From JBCCFX01 sp039029515 (GTDB lineage: Bacteria > Planctomycetota > Phycisphaerae > Phycisphaerales > SM1A02), in the NCBI GenBank assembly GCA_039029515.1, contig JBCCFX010000199.1, positions 1 to 7,016 on the forward strand: 7,016 nucleotides of DNA. The letters are read 5' to 3'. Below, piece after piece: positions 1 to 5,758 of this stretch. How positions within the stretch are numbered: the stretch's first letter is position 1; each line of letters opens with the position of its first letter. Both the position numbers and the translations under genes were made by a program. The notes below the pieces were generated by a model. That model did no database searches and was not told the origin of the DNA. It saw only the letters and a program-made list of their open reading frames with translations.

Positions 1-2355
1 CCGATTGATCCCGCGGATCTCGAACTCCCGACAACGGTCCCACTGCCCGTGGAAGAGACACCGACATGGCTGCGCGATCCCGATGCGCGCATTCGCTTCA
101 GCGCTGAGACACTCCAGTACACACCAGGTGCAGATGAGGACATCATCACCGCCACCGGTTCGATCGCAATTGTGTACCGCACGCCGGACGCGGAAGAAGA
201 CTGGCGCGAGCTGTCGCTGGTCGCCGAGCGCGCGGTGGTCTTCCTGGAACCTGGATCCAACGACGCGGCGACGAGTTCCGATGTCTCCGCCGACAGTGTG
301 CGCGGCATCTATCTCGAAGGCAATGTCATCGTGAACGCGAATCGTGATCAATATCGATTGCGCGCACCTCAAGCGTATTACGATTTCGAATCCGGCCGCG
401 CGATCATGCTGGAAGCCATCCTGCGCACGTATTCACGCGCCAGCCGCATTCCAGTACATGCTCGAGCCAAGGAGATGCGGCAGGTTGCTGAGGATCAGTG
501 GACCGCGAAGCAGGTGCGCGTGTCCACAAGTGAATTCTTCACGCCACACTTTGCTGTCGGCGCGGAACGCATGACCATCACGCAGCGCCCATCGGCAAAG
601 AACCCGGACGACACCGAAACGCATTTCGACAGCCGGGACAATACATTCCGTGTGGGCGGAACACCTATTTTCGGTTGGCCGAAATTCTCCGGCACGCTTC
701 AACGCATTCCGTTGCGTTCCGTGCAGATCGGGACGCGCGACAACTCCGGCGTGGAGATCGAAACGAGTTGGGACCTCTTCGGCCTGCTCGGCATCGACGC
801 GCCGAACACCATGGATGCGGAATTGAAGATCGACGGACGCACCGAGCGCGGCGCGGCCGTCGGTCTCGTGTTTTCGTACGAAGATCTGTACGGCGAAGGC
901 GTCGTCGACCTGTACGGCATGTGGGATGACGGTGTGGATCGAACCGACGCCGGCATCGAAGTTGATCCCGACTCGAGCTTCCGCGGTGTGGCCCTGTGGG
1001 AACACCAGAAGCGTGTCGGTGAGAACTGGACACTTCAGAGCCAGGCATCGGTGATCAGCGATGAGACATTCATCCCCACGTTTCGGGAAGACGCCTTCTT
1101 CGAACGACGTGAATATGAAACAAGCGCATACGCGAAGTGGCAGAACGGCAATAGCGCCTTCACTGCACTCGCCAAGTATGACGTGAACGGATTCCTTTCC
1201 AACGACTATCTGATCGCATCACGACAGTACAGCGTCGACCGCCTCCCTGAAGTCTCCTTACGAAAGTATGGCGCCACGTTGTTCGGTGGCAAGGTCGTAT
1301 ATTCATCCGAGTCGCGCGCGTCGTACATGCGACTGCAACTGGAAGACAATTCACCGGCTGAACTCGGCATTCGACCCGCAGGCTTCGGTATTGGTGCGAA
1401 TACGCCATTGAGCGACGCACTCATCGCGCAGGGATTCAACGAAGATTGGGTCGGCCGGTTCGACTCGCGACACGAGTTCTCGATGCCTTCCACGATCGGG
1501 ATCTTCAAGGTCGTCCCGTTTCTCGTTGGTCGCGCCACCGCGTACACCGAAGATTTCGAGACATTCTCATCTGATGCTGAAAGCACACGAGCACACGGCG
1601 CCGCCGGCATCTATGTCGGGACGCAATTCCAGCACGTGAACAACAGCGTTGAGAATCAACTGCTCGGTCTGCATCGCATTCGCCACATCATCGAACCGAG
1701 CATCACGGCGTGGTACGGCGAATCGAACGTCGACGAAACAGATCTGCCGGAATACGACCCGGAAGTTGAGTCCATTGCCACTGGCGGCACGGTTCGCCTC
1801 GGCATGCGCAACACATGGCAGACGAAGCGCGGCGGCCCCGGCCGATGGCGCAGTGTCGATGTGTTCACACTCGACACGGATGTCTACCTGACGACGAGTG
1901 ACCACAACAAGGAATCTCCGACGCCACAGTTCTTTGACTATCGCCCGGAGTACTCGCAGTTAGGCAACGCAGCACGCACTGCAGGGATTCTTCGATTCAG
2001 CGATTCGCTGTCACTGTCAGGTGAAACGGTGTACGACTTCGATCGGTCCAGGATTCAGCGCGGTGCAATCGGCATGCTGATGGATCACTCGCCGCGCTTG
2101 CAGAGCTACATTGAGTATCGATTCATCGATGCGAGCGAGACCGAATTGCTCGGCGTGCTGTGGCTCTATGAACTGACGCCGACGTACAAGATCAGCTTCC
2201 GCCCGGAATGGGACTTCGAAGCCAGTGAGTTTCGTGCAGTCCGTTTCGGCGTCGAGCGGCGATTTACTGACTTCACCGTGCAGGTGGTCGTTCGTCGCGA
2301 CGAAATTCGCGATGACACCACGTTCTCCGCTCGCCTGAACGTCCTGGAATTCTGA
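1..2355 (+). CDS. lptD: LptD-like LPS-assembly outer-membrane protein (5' partial)
   Basis: LptD forms the outer-membrane barrel that, with lipoprotein LptE, inserts lipopolysaccharide into the outer leaflet. The frame is open from base 1 to TGA at 2353-2355 (784 codons), so the signal peptide and true start lie upstream; the GTG at 49 is probably internal. Seen, numbering codons from base 1: an OstA-like jelly-roll segment at about 100-195 (EGNVIV at 106-111, then a repeated beta pattern ending FFTPHFAVGAERM); an LptD-like junction at about 221-265 (TPIFGWPKF, then a DNSGVEIETSW strand); a long stretch of alternating aromatic/polar strands; and RHIIEPSITAW at 561-571, resembling the conserved H-x-x-EP motif of the LptD barrel. 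The protein ends in Phe, as barrels often do. The visible part has no cysteine, so the disulfides of E. coli LptD cannot form here. It converges on mtnP with a 9-base gap. Family call from motifs only; another OstA-domain barrel is the alternative. Confidence 0.75.
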   Translation, partial: PIDPADLELPTTVPLPVEETPTWLRDPDARIRFSAETLQYTPGADEDIITATGSIAIVYRTPDAEEDWRELSLVAERAVVFLEPGSNDAATSSDVSADSVRGIYLEGNVIVNANRDQYRLRAPQAYYDFESGRAIMLEAILRTYSRASRIPVHARAKEMRQVAEDQWTAKQVRVSTSEFFTPHFAVGAERMTITQRPSAKNPDDTETHFDSRDNTFRVGGTPIFGWPKFSGTLQRIPLRSVQIGTRDNSGVEIETSWDLFGLLGIDAPNTMDAELKIDGRTERGAAVGLVFSYEDLYGEGVVDLYGMWDDGVDRTDAGIEVDPDSSFRGVALWEHQKRVGENWTLQSQASVISDETFIPTFREDAFFERREYETSAYAKWQNGNSAFTALAKYDVNGFLSNDYLIASRQYSVDRLPEVSLRKYGATLFGGKVVYSSESRASYMRLQLEDNSPAELGIRPAGFGIGANTPLSDALIAQGFNEDWVGRFDSRHEFSMPSTIGIFKVVPFLVGRATAYTEDFETFSSDAESTRAHGAAGIYVGTQFQHVNNSVENQLLGLHRIRHIIEPSITAWYGESNVDETDLPEYDPEVESIATGGTVRLGMRNTWQTKRGGPGRWRSVDVFTLDTDVYLTTSDHNKESPTPQFFDYRPEYSQLGNAARTAGILRFSDSLSLSGETVYDFDRSRIQRGAIGMLMDHSPRLQSYIEYRFIDASETELLGVLWLYELTPTYKISFRPEWDFEASEFRAVRFGVERRFTDFTVQVVVRRDEIRDDTTFSARLNVLEF

Positions 2356-2364
2356 TCAACTCGT

Positions 2365-3273
2365 TTAAGCAGACGCCGGCTCGATGTGTCGCCCCCAAAG
2401 CGGCGCGTAGCGCTCGCGTGCATCATCGGTGATATGCGCCCGATTCGTCCAGATGCCCAATGCAAGCGCATCGTGTGCCGGACTGCGTTCTTCTCGCAGC
2501 ATCGAAACGTCGCGCAGCGCGGTCCGAATGACATCAATGGATGCTTCGGTGGATCGCCGGAGGTTTCCGATGATCTCTTCGAGCAACGACATGCCCGCCG
2601 ATGACGGCTCACGTTCACGCCAACAGTCGTAATCCGTCGGCAGGCCGAGCAGTGCGTAGGCGATCTCCGCTTCCCTTGCGAGGCGCGCTTCCGGCAGCGC
2701 GGTCATGCCGACGAGGTCCGCGCCCCATTGTCGGTGCATGTGCGACTCTGCTTTCGTGGAGAAACTAGGCCCTTCCATGCAGACGTACGTCCCACCGTCG
2801 TGGATTGTGACGTTGTCAACATGCCCCGACGCCCTGAGCAACCACTGCCGCATCACCGGGCAGAATGGCTCTGCGAACTCGACATGGACCGCGACATCAT
2901 CGTAGAACGTCTTCGGTCGTCCGTTCGTCTTGTCAATGAGTTGATCACAGACAACGACATCACCCGGCGCAATGGACTCGCGCAGTGAGCCGGTCGCACC
3001 GGAGGCGATGATGTGCGTCACCCCCAGCATCTTCAACGCATAGATGTTCGCTCGATACGGCACCGCGGCGGGATTCAGCGCATGACCATCACCGTGTCGT
3101 TGGAGCAGTGCGATTCGCACGCCATCAAAATTGCCAACCCGAATTGCAGCGCTGGGCGGTCCAAAGGGCGTGTCGGGCCGATGCTCGCCTTCGAGACCCG
3201 ATCCCAGTGCGTCGGCCAGCGCTTCGCCGAGCCCGGAGCCGCCGATGATGCCGATGGTGATGTCGTTGCTCAT
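2365..3273 (-). CDS. mtnP: S-methyl-5'-thioadenosine phosphorylase
   Basis: Cytoplasmic enzyme that cleaves methylthioadenosine with phosphate to adenine and methylthioribose 1-phosphate, removing the by-product of polyamine synthesis and other SAM-dependent reactions. The 302-residue product aligns by eye along its whole length with human MTAP. Seen: phosphate-loop IGGSGLG (10-16); DTPFG (34-38); RHG (59-61), with the phosphate-contacting Arg-His; SGATGSL (91-97); DQLIDKT (110-116); EPFCP (135-139); MEGPSFSTKAES (166-177); GMT (189-191); and TDYDCW (213-218). The two Asp of TDYD are the MTAP signature for 6-aminopurines, where PNP has Asn, so adenine-nucleoside specificity is inferred. Position 13 is Ser where human MTAP has Thr. 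A C-terminal AHDAL...T...PL segment looks like bacterial MTAPs without their Cys residues. The ATG at 3273 is forced by an in-frame stop seven codons upstream (3292-3294). There is no Shine-Dalgarno. No other methionine-salvage gene is in view. Confidence 0.93.
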   Translation of the reverse strand: MSNDITIGIIGGSGLGEALADALGSGLEGEHRPDTPFGPPSAAIRVGNFDGVRIALLQRHGDGHALNPAAVPYRANIYALKMLGVTHIIASGATGSLRESIAPGDVVVCDQLIDKTNGRPKTFYDDVAVHVEFAEPFCPVMRQWLLRASGHVDNVTIHDGGTYVCMEGPSFSTKAESHMHRQWGADLVGMTALPEARLAREAEIAYALLGLPTDYDCWREREPSSAGMSLLEEIIGNLRRSTEASIDVIRTALRDVSMLREERSPAHDALALGIWTNRAHITDDARERYAPLWGRHIEPASA

Positions 3274-3279
3274 GCGGGA

Positions 3280-3285
3280 AGTGTA
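3280..3285 (-). promoter_or_regulatory. Candidate -10 box for leaderless mtnP transcript
   Basis: On the minus strand the hexamer TACACT (four of six to TATAAT, with T1, A2 and T6 kept) lies exactly six bases before the mtnP ATG. That spacing would place transcription initiation at or next to the start codon, the arrangement of leaderless mRNAs. It fits the absence of any Shine-Dalgarno there. No good -35 hexamer is seen at 16-18 bases. This is a pattern match only. Confidence 0.3.
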
Positions 3286-3313
3286 GCGAAGTCATTCGAT
3301 GGAATTCACGATT

Positions 3314-3330
3314 CTGCGCGTCGTGCGCAG
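3314..3330. promoter_or_regulatory. Inverted repeat, possible operator between mtnP and eamA
   Basis: CTGCGC (3314-3319) and GCGCAG (3325-3330) form a perfect 6-bp inverted repeat around a 5-base centre (GTCGT). It sits in the 80-base divergent region, 23 bases before the eamA ATG, overlapping where a -35 element would lie for the TACCAT box at 3341. It could be a regulator site acting on either or both genes, or a small transcript hairpin. A 6-bp arm in GC-rich DNA can also arise by chance. No regulator gene is in the window. Confidence 0.3.
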
Positions 3331-3340
3331 CTGACCTCCC

Positions 3341-3346
3341 TACCAT
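3341..3346 (+). promoter_or_regulatory. Candidate -10 box for eamA
   Basis: TACCAT keeps the T, A and final T of the -10 consensus and ends seven bases before the eamA ATG at 3354. It mirrors the arrangement on the mtnP side and is again compatible with a leaderless or near-leaderless message. There is no ribosome binding site in between: the nearby CCTCCC is the complement of a Shine-Dalgarno. No clear -35 is seen. Weak evidence. Confidence 0.22.
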
Positions 3347-3353
3347 CTCGCTC

Positions 3354-4322
3354 ATGTCGGACCCGCGACCAGTCTGGTTCTATCACGCGATGGCCCTGTT
3401 CACGGTCCTGGTCTGGTCGTGGAGCTACGTCCATGTCATCTGGCTCACGGAGGCCGTCGGACCATCCGCGCTGGTCGCGCTTCGTATGGACAGCTTCGGC
3501 ATCGCCCTGCTCGTCCTGTGGATCTGGCGACGACCGAAACTCCGTCACATCACGCGACGACAATGGGTCTATCTCATCATCGTCGGCTTCGTGTCATATC
3601 CCGGCTATCACTTTCCCCTGGCGTGGGGCGCGGACAACGGTCGTACTGATGCCGCACTCATCGGGCTGATCATCGCCACGATTCCCGTCCACGCCGGCTG
3701 GCTCGCATGGCTGGTGCTTCGCGAGCGCATCAATGGCCTCGCGATCATCGCGTTATCGCTCGGTCTCGTGGGCGTGGCCACGGTCGTCATCGGGCGCAAT
3801 GGAACCGGTGGCCTGCGCCCTGACACGATCGCAGGGCCACTCGCGATTACATTCTCATCGATCATGGGTGCGGGCATCGCCACGTTGAATCGTGGTGCGC
3901 GTCACATTCTGAAACCCATGGATCTCGTCGCGGTTGGCGGTGTCATCGGGTTCCTGATGTCGACCGTCTTGCATTTCCCTGCTGACGCTGCAGAGTTTCG
4001 CGGGCTGTCGCTCGCCAACTACTGGCAGATCTTCTTTCTTGGCTTCATCGCGATCGGCATCTGCTACGTGACGTGGATCACCGCGCTATCTGGCCTCCGC
4101 ACCGTCAACGTCGCGATTTACCTCTTCCTGGCTGCGATTCTGTCGGCACTGTGGGGCTTTCTCTTTCAGGGCAATGAGATCGGCCTCGAATTCTTCATCG
4201 GCGCCGTGTTTGTCCTCGCGGGCCTGCTCACGATGGTGGCAACCACGCCGCGTCGCGCGCCATCGCCCACACCGACGCCAATTGCGACACCGACAGCTGC
4301 TCCGGCCGACGATCCGGCGTGA
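3354..4322 (+). CDS. EamA/DMT-family transporter
   Basis: Predicted inner-membrane carrier of the drug/metabolite transporter superfamily; members export or import small metabolites, and the substrate here cannot be read from sequence. The 322 residues show about ten hydrophobic helices (roughly 10-28, 38-58, 70-90, 100-123, 127-147, 157-177, 189-207, 223-243, 251-271, 277-297), as expected for two EamA repeats of five. The first repeat ends in the typical pattern: IIATIPVHAGWLAWLVL followed by RERI (the family's conserved Glu-Arg region) at 122-125. The second carries GICYVTWITALSGLRTVN, resembling the repeat-2 signature. The ATG at 3354 gives a short polar N-terminus before helix 1; an internal Met at residue 13 is less likely. 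Residues 298-322 form an unusual Pro/Thr/Ala-rich tail (APSPTPTPIATPTAAP). That tail and the end of helix 10 are encoded antisense to the 3' end of rsmA. The gene is divergent from mtnP. Confidence 0.88.
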   Translation: MSDPRPVWFYHAMALFTVLVWSWSYVHVIWLTEAVGPSALVALRMDSFGIALLVLWIWRRPKLRHITRRQWVYLIIVGFVSYPGYHFPLAWGADNGRTDAALIGLIIATIPVHAGWLAWLVLRERINGLAIIALSLGLVGVATVVIGRNGTGGLRPDTIAGPLAITFSSIMGAGIATLNRGARHILKPMDLVAVGGVIGFLMSTVLHFPADAAEFRGLSLANYWQIFFLGFIAIGICYVTWITALSGLRTVNVAIYLFLAAILSALWGFLFQGNEIGLEFFIGAVFVLAGLLTMVATTPRRAPSPTPTPIATPTAAPADDPA

Positions 4323-5058
4323 TGTCATCGGGCCACTCATGATCGCGACCAACAATTGATCCGAGTTGCTTCCGACGTTTGGAGAACACCATCACGATGA
4401 ACCGGGCGAATGCGCTTGCGTCTTCGACCAGACGATCTTCGCGCGGCAGAAGTGAAACCATCGCACTGGTGACTTTCGGCGCGGGCCAGAAACACGTTGC
4501 GGGCACGACGCTGATGCGCTGCACCTCACATACTGACTGCACGATGATGCCTAACGGTCCGTACGTCTTGCTGCCGTGCGACGCGAGCAAGCGATCAGCA
4601 ACCTCGCGCTGGATCGTGACGAATTGGCCATCGCAGTTCGGCGTGTCGACGGCGAGCGTCGACATCAACGGACTCGCAGCCTGATACGGCAGATTGGCGA
4701 CAAGACGAAACGTCCGACCGTCAATCACCTCATAAATCTGCGGATTCAGTGTCCGGCCACGATCAAGGCAATCACCTTCGATCAGCGTGATGCGATCGCC
4801 AAGGCGATCCCGAATCAGACTCGCCAGATCACGATCGATTTCGCACGCGATGACCGTCGCGCCGCGCTGCAGTAATGCTTCGGTCAGGATGCCCGTGCCG
4901 GGTCCAACCTCAAGCACCACCATCTCCGGCTGCACATCAGCCGCATCAAGCAGGCGCGCAATCTGCTGATGATCATGCAGGAAGTTCTGGCCGAAACGAT
5001 GGCGCGGATGCAGCCCGCGTTCTGCGAGCAGGCTGCGAATCTCCGAGAGTGTCTGCAT
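4228..5058 (-). CDS. rsmA: 16S rRNA (A1518/A1519-N6)-dimethyltransferase RsmA/KsgA
   Basis: Uses SAM to dimethylate the two adjacent adenines in the loop of 16S rRNA helix 45, a late checkpoint of 30S assembly; loss gives kasugamycin resistance in E. coli. The 276 residues match the family in length and motif order. Seen: FGQNFL (22-27), EVGPGTGILT (50-59, SAM motif I), ACEID (71-75), EGDCLD (94-99), ANLPYQ (121-126, catalytic NLPY motif), TIQREVADRL (148-157), YGPLGI (166-171), FWPAPKVTSAMV (190-201), FSKRRKQL (225-232) and the C-terminal RPEQLSVSQL (251-260). Everything conserved is present, so it should be active. The ATG at 5058 lies 10 bases after the efp stop with no Shine-Dalgarno, implying co-transcription and perhaps coupled translation. 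Its last 31 codons overlap the 3' end of the convergent eamA. Confidence 0.96.
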   Translation of the reverse strand: MQTLSEIRSLLAERGLHPRHRFGQNFLHDHQQIARLLDAADVQPEMVVLEVGPGTGILTEALLQRGATVIACEIDRDLASLIRDRLGDRITLIEGDCLDRGRTLNPQIYEVIDGRTFRLVANLPYQAASPLMSTLAVDTPNCDGQFVTIQREVADRLLASHGSKTYGPLGIIVQSVCEVQRISVVPATCFWPAPKVTSAMVSLLPREDRLVEDASAFARFIVMVFSKRRKQLGSIVGRDHEWPDDITPDRRPEQLSVSQLASVWAMARDAAWLPPS

Positions 5059-5068
5059 GTGTGCGCGA

Positions 5069-5644
5069 TCAGGCCTTGCCGAGATACTCGCCGGTCTCAG
5101 TGTTGATCTTCACTGACTGACCATTCTCAATGAACGGCGGTACGCGGACGCGAGCGCCGGTCTCAACGGTCGCTTCCTTGAGCTGGTTCGTCGCGGTCGC
5201 GCCCTTGGCTTGCGGAGACGTCTCGGTGATGACGAGCTCCACCGACGCCGGCAACTCGACTCCGAGCGGATTGCCGTCGAACATCTGAATGCTCACCTCA
5301 AGGTTCTCCTTGAGCCACTTGCTCTGCGATTCCGGGAGCACATCACCGTCGATTTCGAGCTGGTCGTAGGTCTCGTTGTCCATGAAGACGAACGGTCCCT
5401 TGCCCTGACCTGAACCGTCGTAGAGATATTGCATCTTCCGGCGATCGATCGTGACGTCCTCAACCTTGTCACTGGAGTTGAGGCGATTCGTCTTGATGGT
5501 GCCGGTCTCGATGTTCTTCATCTTCGCCTGCACGTACGCCGGACCCTTGCCGGGCTTAACGAAATCAGTGTCGAGCACGATGTGCAGTTTGCCTTCCCAC
5601 ATGAGGGCGCGGCCGGGCTTGAGATCGGTGGCTTTGATGGCCAT
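5069..5644 (-). CDS. efp: Translation elongation factor P
   Basis: EF-P binds between the ribosomal P and E sites and speeds peptide-bond formation at proline runs. The 191 residues give the normal three-domain product: KOW-like domain I (about 1-63), OB domain II (about 68-128) and OB domain III (about 132-191). Seen: VKPGKGPAYVQAK, with Lys33 at the tip of the loop that is lysylated in E. coli (Lys34) and otherwise modified elsewhere; TGTIKTNRL; MQYLYDG; FMDNETYDQL; and the C-terminal signature running to GEYLGKA. Against E. coli EF-P as I recall it, the hairpin after YLYDG has a few extra Gly-rich residues (SGQGKG). The tip Lys rather than Arg argues against EarP-type rhamnosylation. No modifying enzyme is in the window. 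The ATG at 5644 fits the family N-terminus; GAAGG ten bases upstream is a weak ribosome binding site. rsmA follows after 10 bases. Confidence 0.97.
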   Translation of the reverse strand: MAIKATDLKPGRALMWEGKLHIVLDTDFVKPGKGPAYVQAKMKNIETGTIKTNRLNSSDKVEDVTIDRRKMQYLYDGSGQGKGPFVFMDNETYDQLEIDGDVLPESQSKWLKENLEVSIQMFDGNPLGVELPASVELVITETSPQAKGATATNQLKEATVETGARVRVPPFIENGQSVKINTETGEYLGKA

Positions 5645-5654
5645 GGATGGTGAA

Positions 5655-5659
5655 CCTTC
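5655..5659 (-). promoter_or_regulatory. Possible Shine-Dalgarno of efp
   Basis: GAAGG on the minus strand, ten bases before the efp ATG. It is the only recognisable purine-rich ribosome binding site among the starts in this window, and the spacing is longer than optimal. mtnP, eamA and rsmA have none. Confidence 0.35.
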
Positions 5660-5683
5660 GAACAGATGATCAATGCAAGGACT

Positions 5684-5697
5684 GCCGACGATTCGGC
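5684..5697. repeat. Small perfect hairpin upstream of efp
   Basis: GCCGA (5684-5688) and TCGGC (5693-5697) form a 5-bp perfect inverted repeat around a 4-base loop. It lies in the 114-base rny-efp gap, about 40 bases before the efp ATG. It could be a structured 5' leader element of efp or chance. No T-run follows on either strand, so it is not an intrinsic terminator. Confidence 0.3.
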
Positions 5698-5743
5698 AAA
5701 GCCCGTATGGTAGCGACTGGCCGCGAATGGCGGCGATTCGGCA
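5689..5743. repeat. Direct repeat of a 10-mer in the rny-efp gap
   Basis: CGATTCGGCA occurs at 5689-5698 and again at 5734-5743, 45 bases apart. Each copy provides one arm of a local hairpin (5684-5697 and 5720-5742). A shorter repeat, GAATGGC, occurs at 5725-5731 and 5745-5751. This could be a pair of protein-binding sites, a small local duplication, or chance. There is no known function. Confidence 0.35.
5720..5742 (-). terminator. Bulged hairpin downstream of rny, possible weak terminator or 3' end structure
   Basis: On the minus strand, about 17 bases past the rny stop, GCCGAAT pairs with ATTCGCGGC (one bulged C) around a 7-base GC-rich loop. The position suits a 3'-end stabilising or terminating structure for the rny message. 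No U-tract follows, so it does not qualify as a classical intrinsic terminator and transcription may run on into efp. Confidence 0.25.
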
Positions 5744-5758
5744 TGAATGGCCCGGAAA

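Noticed and set aside
49..51. GTG as the start codon of the lptD-like gene
   Set aside because: The frame is open without a stop back to base 1. Starting here would give no signal peptide for an outer-membrane protein, so the real start is upstream of the window.
433..1005. Minus-strand open frame (190 codons) opposite lptD
   Set aside because: Shadow of the lptD frame, with no recognisable domain and no ribosome binding site.
2353..2358. TGATCA palindrome at the lptD stop
   Set aside because: A 6-base palindrome containing the stop codon is expected by chance and has no extended dyad or T-run.
3334..3340. ACCTCCC upstream of eamA as a ribosome binding site
   Set aside because: It has the anti-Shine-Dalgarno polarity on the eamA strand. 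On the other strand it would read GGGAGGT, but no mtnP-frame start follows at usable spacing.
3013..3669. Plus-strand open frame (218 codons) spanning mtnP and the start of eamA
   Set aside because: It runs antisense to mtnP and out of frame through eamA. Both of those genes have clear family motifs, whereas this one shows only Arg/Ser-rich low-complexity translation.
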